Source: Adineta vaga (lineage: Eukaryota; Rotifera). Taken from it: a stretch of DNA of 64,000 nucleotides. The position numbers and the translations under genes were made by a program. Positions 45,432 through 56,119 of the stretch are shown piece after piece. How positions within the stretch are numbered: the first letter of the stretch is position 1; each line of letters opens with the position of its first letter. The DNA lies in the NCBI GenBank assembly GCA_021613535.1, contig CP075492.1, forward strand, positions 14,508,001 through 14,572,000. Reading direction: 5' to 3'. Under the pieces are notes generated by a model. It made no database searches, had not been told where the DNA came from, and worked only from the letters and a program-made list of their open reading frames with translations.

Positions 45432-46845
45432 AGTCTCTGTTCTAAAATCATCACATCAATACAATATAGAGGAAGAGAAAAAACGAAGACAAAATAAAGT
45501 TCTATTTTCTTTCTTGGTCAATATTTAACTGGTATAGAATACTCATAAGTCTCTAAAGAAATATAAAATTAACTTCATAGACGAACAATTACAGAACGAT
45601 TCTTACTATCGTTCGTTCTTTTACACAATTAAACAGTCAACGAAAAATACAGACGACAATTTTTTTTTCTTTTTCTCTTGCTCTACACACACGACGCTCT
45701 GCCGATTTCGTTTGCTTTGTAGAAAACAAATCAAGGATAAATATATGTCAAATCGTCGTCAGCAAAACAAATTTAAAAAAAAATACGATCCCACGTTTTC
45801 GATTGCGATGAAACTGTGGCGCAATTACGAAAAAGTAATCGCAGTTACGCGCAGTTGCGGTAAAGAAATCGCAGTTGCGGTAAAGAAATCGCAGTTGCGC
45901 CGCAATTGCGACGCAATGACCGCATCGTTCTGACTTCATATTTCGACACTATTCTGGTCACTAATCCGTTAATAATTGTTGATAAAGGTACCCAACCCAG
46001 TAGCAACTATAATATAGTACCTCATATTTATTAAACATGTAGAAAAGTACACGAAATGCGCAATAAAAATACGTTTTATCAGCAAAATAATATATAAAAG
46101 AGTGTGAGTGTCGGTGAGGGTGCTGCTTTTTGCGATAACTACACCCATTCTACCTTAACAATCACTCACCGAGGACACTCACCTATGACTCGCCGGCAAT
46201 ACTTATCTGCCTAACACTCATCACTGGAAAAAACAGCATCTCAAATCTGATTGGTCGACAAAAAATGACTTATCCTCGAGATGACTCATCGTACAGGTGA
46301 CTCATATATATGTTTAGTACCACTTACCTTTCGAAATTGGAAGTTGAAATATTAAGTGGTGTAGTAGCTAGAAATTGCAAAAATGAGCTTAAATGGCTGT
46401 TACATCTTCTTTTATACCCTATTAACGATGATAATCGTTGTGACTCATGTTTTCGATTGCGATGAAATTGCGACGCAAATGCGCGCATTTGCGAAAAAAT
46501 AATCGCAGTTACGCGCAGTTGCGCCACAATCCTTAAAAAGAGGTGATATGGGAGGTGATTATTAAAAAGAAAAGATGGAATGAAAGACTCACAAAAAAAT
46601 TATATGTGCTCATAGTTAGTAGAGATGTGTTTGTGTTGATCGAGTTAGACTTTTTGAATATGAAAAAAAAGAATAGATTTTTCTAGAGAACATCGATGTG
46701 ACTATCGTTATAGATCTTGTATTTCATTGCTTTATTTTTATCAGAAATAAGAGTATTTAGTACCTTGCTTATGATCCCTTATATCATTAGATTATTCAAT
46801 ATTAATAATAAGGATAAAATAAAAATGAACATTTGAATACTAGAA
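45432..46845. repeat. Intergenic region with two copies of a CGCAGTTGCG-rich repeat
   Basis: No gene recognised. Bases 45790-45925 and 46448-46533 share TTTTCGATTGCGATGAAA followed by several units of AATCGCAGTTACGCGCAGTTGCG and the palindrome CGCAATTGCG, in the same orientation about 650 bases apart. Between them lies an imperfect hairpin, GAGTGTCGGTGAG (near 46107) against CTCACCGAGGACACTC (near 46165). The CpG-rich composition differs from all flanking DNA. Confidence 0.65.
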
Positions 46846-47420
46846 TTATCGACCATCTGATTCTTCTTCTTGATCCGACGTATCTGATGAAGTCCATGTA
46901 AATATATCATCATGAAATAAATCTGATCTTGCCCTCGGTAATAAATCGTATTCACTATAGTTATTTTGTGAATTGACAACTTGCATGGAATTTTTTGATT
47001 GCTTAGATACGTTATTAGTAAAGACATGACAATGAGAAGTAATAAATTGTTTACAAGTATTATTTGATGTAACAGAATCATTGAATATCGAAGGCAAATG
47101 ATGATCGCTCAAATCTCGAACAGTTACTGTGTAGTTATAGTTACATTTTGAAACTGTAGTAGCTAGAAATATAAAAAATACTCGAGTAGATGTATTTACA
47201 TTTGGTGTTTGCTCTATCCGAAGAAATACTTGATGGATAGAACATTGATGCACTTTGTGCTGAATTTGTTTCATGTACATTGTTCGACGGCGGTGGATGA
47301 CTAACCATTACACATATACGATTGTATAATTCTCTAAGTTTTTCGTCAAGATTATCTGTACCATCAATATCTATTCGTATTAGACCAGCTGTTATGAAAC
47401 CTAAATTTAACAAAAAAGAC

Positions 47421-47464
<44 letters not shown>

Positions 47465-47857
47465 TTTTTGCTGATCGGCGAAATATATTCAAAGCTAATA
47501 CCTAACCAACCAGATGGTTTCCAATGTTGTTCTAACTTTAACGGTATGATCGGTATATTGCGTTCTTTTGCATATTGAAGTTCTTGTTTACAAAAATTAG
47601 ATTGCTGAAAATCAGGTGTCATAAAACAAACCATACAAGATGCATTTTCTATGGCTGTAGCGATGCTAAATGTATGACAATAAGATGACAGACTCTGTCG
47701 TACATTGTTTTTCTTACTCTTCATATAGATTATCCGATGTGCGATAAGATCTGATATCCATCCATACCAATAGGCCATTTTCATCTAAATACTCACGAAC
47801 CTTCGAAGCTAACTCTTGTGCGCCCCACTCGTAGCACACCATAACATGCTGTGCCAT
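46846..47857 (-). CDS. TIR-domain protein
   Basis: Four exons join in frame from ATG at 47857. The N-terminus reads HVMVCYEWGAQELASKVREY, as in TIR box 1. Then come LLVWMDIRSY and DNLYE, a 52-base intron, IATAIENASCMVCFMTPDFQ, SNFCKQELQYAKERNIPIIP and HWKPSGWLG. The Glu in FCKQEL sits where NAD-cleaving TIR domains (SARM1 type) carry their catalytic Glu. The next intron contains a long TA microsatellite. The C-terminal region of about 150 residues is Ser/Asn-rich with an acidic end (SSDTSDQEEESDGR). No leucine-rich or death domain is present. Role is probably immune or stress signalling, perhaps by NAD+ hydrolysis. A decayed copy lies upstream. Confidence 0.8.
47423..47463. repeat. TA microsatellite in TIR intron
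   Basis: About 20 consecutive TA units within the intron between the TIR core and its C-terminal region. Likely length-polymorphic. Confidence 0.9.
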
Positions 47858-48489
47858 ATTTCTCGTTTATTCTTGTCGAAACAGTGCGAAGATTGAAACT
47901 CCAAAAATAAGATGATAATAAAAGGATGGTATATGTTTTTAAATAGGATTATGTTTTTATCGTTCGTTGGATTTTTCACAACATATACATGCTTCAAGAT
48001 AAGGAAGTAATAATCATAAAAGTCCATTGTATACTTACGAAAGTAAAGCATACTTGAGCGAATAAATAAAGAGAAGAATAGTTGGTTTTTTCCAGATCTC
48101 TCATCTATACGAACAACTTATTAGGTTTGATAAGTATTCACTAAATACTAAGGATAAACAGTTATTTTTCTCTACGTTATAACTTCTATTCTCACAATTT
48201 TCATATCGGATCATATAAAATGCTACTTTTCATCGTTAAAATCAAACTACATTGTTTAGACAATTGACGAGCCATGATGAAATGGACTTCATACAACACA
48301 ACACATACATAACTTCAGAGAATGAGAAGTTATTTTTCAAATAGAACAACCAATTACGTTGAAAAGATTCGATGGAATGAAAAATTTATCATAAAGTTTA
48401 AAGATATTCTTATAACACACAAAACAGAAGAAAGTGAATATAAAAAAAAGCAAGATTCATAGATAAGTTTCTTGTTAAAATATTGAGGA

Positions 48490-49400
48490 AAATTCTCAAA
48501 ATCATCATCTAAATTTACAAGCATTTTTGTCTTCTTCTTCGCTATCATCATAGTCCACCTTCGATTGAGTCGATGAACGTGTCTCATCATTAGTATTATA
48601 CGGTATTTTCGTTGTCAAAGGTCGTTGTTTTCGTACTTCTTCTATAAGCAGTATTTACATCACTTGATCATGGTGTCAGTACCCCATTAGTCATAATAGA
48701 TTTTTTTGGAAGTATCACGATTCAATATGTTTTTGGTGGATACTGGTAGCAAGGAAAAATCATTCAGATCCCGAATAGAATGTCTAAAATCAACACCGTC
48801 TTTGCCGATTATAGATCCATTTTCTACGTAAATTATTTAAAAACGAGAAATTATATGAAAAGATTTGCTCACGCGTTCTTTTTTGTCTAACAGTTGGATG
48901 AGCTGAAGATATTTTATGTACTTTTTCTTTTTTAGTTGCCTGTGATGCATTTGAAGTCTCTACTGGACACTGTTTATCAGTTATTTTACATAGACGATTG
49001 TACAATCGACTCGCTTTTCGACAAGATTACTTATATGATAGAAATCGAGCCAAACTAAAGCAGCTGTTAGTAAACCTAAAATAACGGAAATGCAATAAAC
49101 ATTATCATTATTTGAATATGATACCTAACTAATTCGATGGCTCCCAATTTTCTACTAACTTCAATGGTAACATACAAAACAATAAGCATTTTCTACTTCT
49201 TCACTTATACTAAATATTAACATATGTCGACTAGCAATTTCTTTTTTCATAACAAAATTGAATTTTGTTACCCTTCATATAAATTATCCGATGATATACC
49301 AGCTTTAAGATCCATCCATAATGGTATTCCTTTTTGTTGTAAGTAATCATAAACGTTTAACACTAATTTTTCTGTCACGGTTTTTGTATTGCTTTTTCGT
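48490..49400 (-). pseudogene. Decayed tandem copy of the TIR gene
   Basis: Ordered fragments match the intact gene at 46846. GIPLWMDLKAGISSDNLYEG (near 49330) is comparable to LLVWMDIRSYRTSDNLYE. SISEEVENAYCFVC (near 49200) corresponds to ATAIENASCMVC. LKLVENWEPSN then a stop then LG (near 49140) corresponds to LKLEQHWKPSGWLG. LLTAALVWLDF (near 49060) corresponds to FITAGLIRIDI, and an acidic DDSEEED tail lies near 48540. The segment holding the candidate catalytic Glu is deleted and several stops intervene. The 5' flanks also match (48266-48330 with 49659-49725), so a unit of about 1.4 kb was duplicated. Confidence 0.8.
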
Positions 49401-50318
49401 ATAAATGCATAAAATACTTTTATTGAAGAAAGTCATTGCTATTTCTATTAAAAGATCTTCATATTATTGGAATTTTTCAATTTAAATATGATAAAATGAT
49501 ACACGTATTTTTACAATTCGATAAAGAAAAAGAAAAGAAAGTATGATCTCGTAAATCGAATAGAACTGTATTATTGATAAGATGCCGTCATGTTCTGTTG
49601 TTGAAGTATACTACTCGGTGAATAATCAAAAGAAAATTGATAACGTTAATATGATCAACAAAACATAATGAAATGGATCTCATATAACACAACACACTTA
49701 AATTCAGTAAACAAGAAGTTATTTTTATTTTCAATAAGTTGTTTAATACTATTACAGCTGAGTATTTTTATCACGTGTCGCTCATTTTGTATTAAGAAAA
49801 GATTTCCGAAGCTGTTTGCAATCATATTTAATTACTAAGAAATGACAAAATAAAGAGCTTAGAATCATATGTCTAAGTTCATTTTTCAATTAAAAGCGAA
49901 TTACAGTCATGGTTAATGACTTCTAATATATACAAGCCGTACTCTGTCGTATCATCTCATTGCTACTGTTATTTCGAATGTATTCTAAACAAATTTCTTC
50001 TATCAACAATTTTCATATTCAGACAAGTCAACAGCACTTTATCATCTAATCTAGTGCATAAAGAGGAACGATTAAAATCCATTAAAAAGAGAACCAGAAG
50101 CGCATGATGATAAAATAAAGTTCATAAATCAACAGTTTTCTATTCGAGAAGATGGAAAACATTAACGAATTAGGAAAAGGAGTTTTTTTTATCTTAGCGT
50201 CTTTTGTCTCATGATTTATTTAATCGATTATCAAAATAGAAAATAAACTTTTTTCTCTCTCGATATAAGTGCTCACGATCCTTATAAATAGAATTGTCAC
50301 TTTATAAAGTTCAACATA
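49401..50318. other. Intergenic, includes duplicated TIR 5' flank
   Basis: Bases 49659-49725 match 48266-48330 (TIR gene upstream flank). Otherwise no gene recognised. Confidence 0.55.
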
Positions 50319-51224
50319 ATGTCGAATATATCAAATTCAACAATTTCACTCAATCGTGTCAAGTTTGGTGTATTTCTCACCTTACAAATACCTTCAGCAA
50401 TTTGTTCATTATATCTCATTTTTCAATATGCAACACGTCCAACTCTTTATCAATCGATTCATAATCATGTGATCATTATTTTACTTTGTAGTAGTTTTAT
50501 ATTCGTGGCGATTCCTATATCAGCAAGTGAAGCATTCTTTTTTACTGAACATGTTCGACCTGAAAGTGATCTTTTCTGTGCTATATGGACATGGATTCAT
50601 TATAGTATCAATATAAGCAATCTTATTCTTATGGCATTTGCTTGTATGCAACGTCATTGGTTAGTTTTTCGTTTAAATCCATTACATACTCGATTGGATC
50701 GAATCCTTTATCATTACATTCCAATAACAATTTGTATGATCTATCCATGGATATTCTATTTTATTTTTATCTTTCTCTATCCATGTAAAGCATCCTATGA
50801 TTATAAAAAACTTCTTTGTTTAATTCCATGTTATTTTTTTACACATACTGTTGCTAATACGGATACATTTATGAATAATTGGATACCAATTTTTGCAATA
50901 CCAATATTAAGTAGTGCATTATTCATTCGTTTTCTTGTACAAAAACGACGAATGCAAATGGAAGTCTTTCGATGGAAACGAGATCGAAGAATGATTATTC
51001 AATTGTTAAGTATTACAACAATCTATGTCGGAGCATGGGCACCATTGCAAGCAGCAACGATTTATGACAATATATTCTTAGCTGGAGAAGCACCACCTTT
51101 TGTCGTTGATTATCTTTATACTTTTCCATATTTTATTCATTTATTTTATCCATTTGTTGTTTTATTATCAAATCCTGAACTCCAAAGGAATACAAATCGT
51201 ACTATACAACCACAAACAAACTAA
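50319..51224 (+). CDS. Rhodopsin-like G protein-coupled receptor
   Basis: Intronless, 301 residues, seven hydrophobic segments. TM1 starts near residue 15 (FGVFLTLQIPSAICSLYLIF). TM2 is NHVIIILLCSSFIFVAIP. TM3 ends with MAFACMQRHWLVF, where MQRH replaces the usual E/DRY. TM4 follows HYIPITICMIYPWIFYFI. TM5 is NWIPIFAIPILSSALFIRFL. TM6 is IIQLLSITTIYVGAWAPLQ. TM7 is YFIHLFYPFVVLLSNPEL, a degenerate NPxxY-like end. It belongs to the compact peptide-receptor-like GPCRs expanded in rotifers. The ligand is unknown. A decayed relative sits at 11926-12420. Confidence 0.88.
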   Translation: MSNISNSTISLNRVKFGVFLTLQIPSAICSLYLIFQYATRPTLYQSIHNHVIIILLCSSFIFVAIPISASEAFFFTEHVRPESDLFCAIWTWIHYSINISNLILMAFACMQRHWLVFRLNPLHTRLDRILYHYIPITICMIYPWIFYFIFIFLYPCKASYDYKKLLCLIPCYFFTHTVANTDTFMNNWIPIFAIPILSSALFIRFLVQKRRMQMEVFRWKRDRRMIIQLLSITTIYVGAWAPLQAATIYDNIFLAGEAPPFVVDYLYTFPYFIHLFYPFVVLLSNPELQRNTNRTIQPQTN

Positions 51225-51582
51225 CTGAAGGAATAATATAAAAAGACAATTATTTCATCGTCTACATGTTGTTTTTGTATTGTGAACTAAAATAAAAAGA
51301 ATAAAAGAATATGATTTGTTTTTCTTTGGTATCCATTAACTCTTCTTCACATGTTTTGACTATCAAGCATGTTTTCATATTCTATTCGTCCTCTTTCTGT
51401 TCTATCTTTTTCTCCGTCATTTCCCGTTTCGACATTTTTCTTTTCTTCATCATGTCATGTCATTCATTCGAAGAATAGGAGAAAAACAAAGTTTGTTATT
51501 TGGTGTAAGACTATAAGACGTAAATAACAAATCGAACGGAATTTTGGTTGACGATTTCAACAGGAAAAAACAATCGGATAAA
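51225..51582. other. Intergenic, promoter side of alcohol dehydrogenase
   Basis: Pyrimidine-rich spacer (near 51320-51450) upstream of the alcohol dehydrogenase; no gene. Confidence 0.5.
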
Positions 51583-52838
51583 ATGATGAAAGCAGCTGTT
51601 ATTACAAGTTTTACTCAACCACTTGAGATCAAACAAGTGAAAATTCCTAAACCAGGACCTAAAGAAATTCTAGTAAAAAATATTGCCTGTGGTGTTTGTC
51701 ATTCAGATTTACATATTGCTAAAGGAGGTAAGGAAAAACTTGTTGTTTATTACTAAAATTTATCGTATTGTATTTACTAAAGATTGGGATGAAAAACCTG
51801 ATCTACCTCGTATTCCTGGCCATGAAGGTATTGGTGAGATTGTTGAATTAGGTTCTGATGTTGATAATCAATTGAAACAAGGAGATATCGTTGGAATTCC
51901 ATATACGTATTCAACATGTCTTCAATGTGAATATTGTTTATCAGGTCGAGAAGCATTGTGTGAACAACTGATGGGTTCAGGTTTTTCATACGATGGTTGT
52001 TTTGCAGAATATACATTGATACATAGTGATTTTGCTATTAAACTTCCTGATGGAATGGATCCGTATACATCAGCACCACTTTATTGTGCAGGTGTGACAG
52101 TATACAAAGCTTTGAAAATGTCTGAAGTACAACCAAATCAGTGGATATCGATTGTCGGCGTAGGTGGTCTAGGTAATTATCTTCTTCCTTTATTTAGATA
52201 GACAATTCATAGTTTGTTTTTGAAGGTTCTGTGGCTGTTAAATATGCTATTGCCATGGGAATGAAAGTAGTGGCTGTTGTAGCCCCACACGATAATGTAA
52301 AATTGGCAAGCTCATTTTTTTATCTATCCGTACTATTCAATGTTCTCTTATCTATAGATTGCTGTAGAATTATCTAAAGAAATGGGAGCTCATGAAGGTT
52401 AATCTTGATAGATGACTCTTCACAATCATAGTAACTATAAATTTTGTTTTAGTTTATGATGGTCCAAGTGATAAACAGAGTGAATGGATTCAAAAAAATC
52501 TAGGCGGTGTACAAGCTTCTATTGTTACTGTTCCAATTATTCAAGCTTATGATGAAGCATATAAATCAGTAAAACGTGGTGGTCGTATCGTAGCGGTAGG
52601 TTTACCCAATGGAGCGCTATCTATACCAATAATTGATTGTGTTTGTCGCGGAATTCAATTAATTGGTTCAATGGTTGGTTCACGAAAAGATTTGCAAGAA
52701 TCTTTAGAAATGGCCAAAACTCACCATATTACATGTAAAGTTGAAAAACGTAAACTCGAAGATATCAATCAAATACTTGATGATATGATAAATTATAAGA
52801 TTAATGGTCGAATCGTCATTGATTTTTCAACTAAATAG
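51583..52838 (+). CDS. Zinc-type alcohol dehydrogenase, complete
   Basis: Five exons (51583-51727, 51783-52172, 52226-52296, 52358-52397, 52453-52838) total 1032 bases, 343 residues, in frame throughout. The start at the MMKAAV pair fits family length. The catalytic zinc site is CGVCHSDLH and GHEG. The structural zinc site is [15 protein letters not shown]. The Rossmann motif is [13 protein letters not shown], interrupted by an intron as in the paralogue at 1-668. It oxidises primary alcohols with NAD+, or the reverse. The close match to fungal and bacterial class enzymes rather than vertebrate class III is an impression. It is divergent enough from the 5' paralogue to suggest an old duplication. 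Confidence 0.92.
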
Positions 52839-53052
52839 ATACATATACACACATGATGAATATTAGCATACTTATGCGTACTCTCTACCCTTATTTTTTC
52901 CACGTGCTGTTCGTATTTTATCGAAGGACACTGACAGAAAAGGAGAAAAAGAACGATATATCCTTTTTTTTATTCTTTCTTCCAAAGTGTATTGATTTTC
53001 ATTCATATTTATTCAACCATAGTGATGCTTAGTAAATGTTACGAATCTTCTG

Positions 53053-53946
53053 ATGAAAATGAATCTTTTATTCTTAGAAAATTTTTTTATTCATTTACGT
53101 ATTAAATTTATCTTATTCTTAGTGCCGATCTATCTATTTGGAATTGTTGTTGCAAATGGAAACATTTTTACATGGAATGTTTTAATAGAATTTATTATTT
53201 TACATGTCTTTCTTTATGGTGGAGTTAATGCATTAAACGATTACTATGATCGAGATGAACAGGGACCAATTGGTGGTCTTGAAAAACCTCCACCTGTAAA
53301 TGGACATTCTCTCTTCTATCTAGCATGGTTATGGAAATTAATTGGAATTTATCTATCAATGAAATATACATCTGTTAAATTTGTATTTGCTGCCTTTGTC
53401 TGTATTTTTATGTCGATCGCTTATTCTCATCCGAAGATTCGTCTAAAAGGAAATCCTCTATGTAGTATTTTAATCGTCATTTCATTACAAGGTTTTCTTA
53501 CCTATTATTTCGGTACTATTGTTGATACGAGTAATATTTCGAAAATGTCATCGTTCAAATTTTGGATGGGAGCATATGTCATCGTGCTTATGACTCTTGG
53601 AACTTATCCATTATCACAAGTGTATCAAATTGAACAAGATCGTTTACAAGGTGATCGAACACTAGCTATTTTGTTAGGTGTTGAAAAAACATTTCAGTTT
53701 AGCTGTATCTGTTTATTCATAAGTGGACTTGTCATCAGTATATTGATTGGATACTATTATTATTGGTGGGAAGGTTTTCTTGTGTTTCTCAATGCTTTTC
53801 TATTAATCTATGGTGTACAACAGTGGAACAATAAGTTCGATCGACAAACAGTGGTGGAAAATTTCAAAAGTTTACATCGATTATTGACAATGCAGACTGT
53901 TTGTTTATATACATTTTGTTTTGCTCATTTATTTCATATACTATAA
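53053..53946 (+). CDS. UbiA-family prenyltransferase
   Basis: Intronless, 297 residues, multi-pass membrane protein. Two Asp-rich motifs define the family: NDYYDRDEQG near residues 62-71 (NDxxDxxxD type) and YQIEQDRLQGDRT near residues 194-206 (DxxxGxRT type). These bind prenyl diphosphate through Mg2+. Members attach prenyl chains to aromatic or other acceptors (ubiquinone, menaquinone, chlorophyll or heme). It does not look like the animal COQ2, UBIAD1 or COX10 enzymes by length or motif context, and resembles short bacterial or archaeal homologues. The acceptor is unknown. Lack of introns and the bacterial flavour make transfer plausible. Confidence 0.85.
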   Translation: MKMNLLFLENFFIHLRIKFILFLVPIYLFGIVVANGNIFTWNVLIEFIILHVFLYGGVNALNDYYDRDEQGPIGGLEKPPPVNGHSLFYLAWLWKLIGIYLSMKYTSVKFVFAAFVCIFMSIAYSHPKIRLKGNPLCSILIVISLQGFLTYYFGTIVDTSNISKMSSFKFWMGAYVIVLMTLGTYPLSQVYQIEQDRLQGDRTLAILLGVEKTFQFSCICLFISGLVISILIGYYYYWWEGFLVFLNAFLLIYGVQQWNNKFDRQTVVENFKSLHRLLTMQTVCLYTFCFAHLFHIL

Positions 53947-54274
53947 ACAAAATTGTAAGATGAATGCTTACACTTACATGATTATTGTTTCATTTTAAAT
54001 AAATGAGAAAAAATATTCTTAACTTAAGGGACTTGTAAGCAATAAATAGATAAAAACGAAATTCGTTGGAGTAAATATGTTTTATTCTAGTAGTAAAAAA
54101 AAGACGGTTATATCTATGCAATGTACGCATCTCGATTTTTATTCGCTTCTTTTGTTTCATAAGATAAAAAATGATAACAGAATATAAATAACTGAGTATG
54201 TTCTTCATTGTTTCTTGCATATATACTACTAGTTTGAAATAGATACAAAGTGTATTTAAGTTAGTTTTGAAAAA
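53947..54274. other. Intergenic, no gene recognised
   Basis: AT-rich spacer, nothing recognised. Confidence 0.5.
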
Positions 54275-54523
54275 ATGCGTCGTTGGGAATATGAGGTATT
54301 ACACTTTGACCATAATACTGATGGAGATTTATCAACAAGATTAAATCAATATGGTCGAAATGGGTGGGAATTAGTTACGAGTTTTCCCGATTGAGAAACG
54401 TCTTATATCGTAAACTTCGTATTCAAACGTCTATCAAGCAATCGTCGATCATCATCACGATCAAGCTCGAACAACAGATATTCGGCTAATGCTTATGATA
54501 GACATGAATATGAATACGATTGA
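54275..54523 (+). pseudogene. DUF4177-like small protein with in-frame TGA
   Basis: One frame of 82 sense codons runs from ATG at 54275 to TGA at 54521-54523, interrupted by a single TGA at 54392-54394. The part before it (MRRWEYEVLHFD ... LNQYGRNGWELVTSF) has the WEY start and the GWELV motif of the small DUF4177 domain. The part after continues the domain (SYIVNFVFKRLSS) and adds a Ser/Arg and Tyr-rich tail. No intron removes the stop. So it is a one-mutation pseudogene, a readthrough gene or a sequencing error. DUF4177 is mainly bacterial. Confidence 0.65.
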
Positions 54524-54864
54524 ATCAAAGACTACAATGATTAATAAAGTAAAACGTAATTATTTTAACTTCGAAAAAATGAATTTTGATACTTTTCCAA
54601 AAAATAATCAGTTTTGCAGATATTCACATATTTCATTCTTGTTGAATATTGCAGAATCTGTTTCAACTGATTTTCAGAACTCGATTCTCCTATGATAAAG
54701 GAAATTTGAAGATAACTAATTCCGCAATGCTCAATGTCACGGAATAGGATGACTACATAGTTCTACATCCACAAGAAAAGGTATTGATTAAGGAATGACA
54801 CATAAGAAGAAAAAAAAAGGCTGTTTTTTTATAATAAAATAAAATAGAAGAGTAAATAATTAAG

Positions 54865-56119
54865 TTATTGTTTTTGCTTGGCAGACTCTATTCTTTTAGC
54901 GAAAATATCCTTTGACTGGGTAAGTTGTTCGAGAGCTAATTCCAATAGCGCTGCATGTTCACCGATAGATTTAACTGGAAACTCATCAATTATGGCGATT
55001 GTTTCTTTCAGATGCGTAGCATCATGCTTGAATGTTCTTAATTTGATGATTATTTCACCGATATTGTTTAACGTTTTTGTTATAAAATCGCTAAAATCAC
55101 CCAGTGTTTTTATGTTACGCTGATGTTTAACAATACCAAGTTGACCTTCGTCGAACAGTCGAGACCACCAACTACCATACTGTAATTCATTCACTCTTTT
55201 TTCACTTATACTCTTACCTTTGGCATTAATCTGCTGAATAGTTTCCAATTTATTTTCAGTAGACTTCAATGACATATGAGCTTGTTGAGCTTGTTCCAGT
55301 ATTTTATCTATTTCGGTGTTTGTTCGTTCCATATAACGGTTAAACGAAGTATCTAATGTAGTTTGGTCTTTCATTTCTGAATATCCTAAGATTAGAGTAA
55401 AATATATTAGCAATATGTAATTGCAATGACTCTACAGAGACTTTTTATAATTGGTTGTCGATTGTTTTCTGAGAAATAACTAATTTTGATCGTATCAAAA
55501 TTCAAGAAAATGTCGATGAGATGTACGATCATACTTGCATGCTAACTCAACGAAAACAAGTTCTTTCTATTATACCTATTTGAGGTAAACCTTTGTCGGA
55601 TGATGTTTCAGTTTTGATCAATTTGAGTAAATCATCTTTGCCCCATCTTCCGTAAAGCTCCATTCGACCGAGGGCACCGTGAAATGATGCCAACATATCA
55701 GTCAAGTCATCAGCACTGGTTTGCATGAGTTCTTGTAAACCTTTTATTTCCGTGTCCAGCTGCGCTTTAATAGTTGGATTGATATCACTATGAATGATGG
55801 TACCTCGAATTTCAATCAATGCAGTTTTTGCCCGAATACATCGTATAGGTGCATCAACATCGGCATCAACTAATACGTTAGCCACTGCTGTACTATCTTC
55901 AGCTAGCTTATTAAATGGTGGAATTGAGATGGGTCCCTGAGAGTTGTCGGGACACAAATGACACACGAATGGTAGAGAACAGGCACGTTGACAAATAATA
56001 TGTATGTAACCGTAATGCAAAGAAACAGCAAGAATTATTACAATAATAATTGGTTTAAAAAGCAAACGATATATGTGCCAGCCAATGTCAAATAGTTCTC
56101 TAGCGATAACACCACCCAT
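54865..56119 (-). CDS. Membrane-anchored coiled-coil protein, unknown function
   Basis: Two exons: 56119 to about 55566 and about 55392 to 54865, joined in frame as PQIGYSEMKDQ across an intron of about 170 bases, long for this locus. Residues about 15-40 form a hydrophobic helix (LFKPIIIVIILAVSLHYGYI), followed by a Cys cluster (CQRACSLPFVCHLC). The remainder of about 320 residues is long amphipathic helices with coiled-coil character, containing YGRWGKDDLLKLI and ELQYGSWWSRLFDE. The plan of a short membrane helix plus helical bundle with a W-W-Lxx break recalls unnamed coiled-coil membrane proteins common in basidiomycete fungi, but I cannot verify this. Confidence 0.6.

Noticed and set aside
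45712-45933. 73-codon frame in the CGCAGTTGCG repeat
   Set aside because: Repeat-derived peptide (AVAVKKSQ type). Both strands are open only because the repeat lacks stops.
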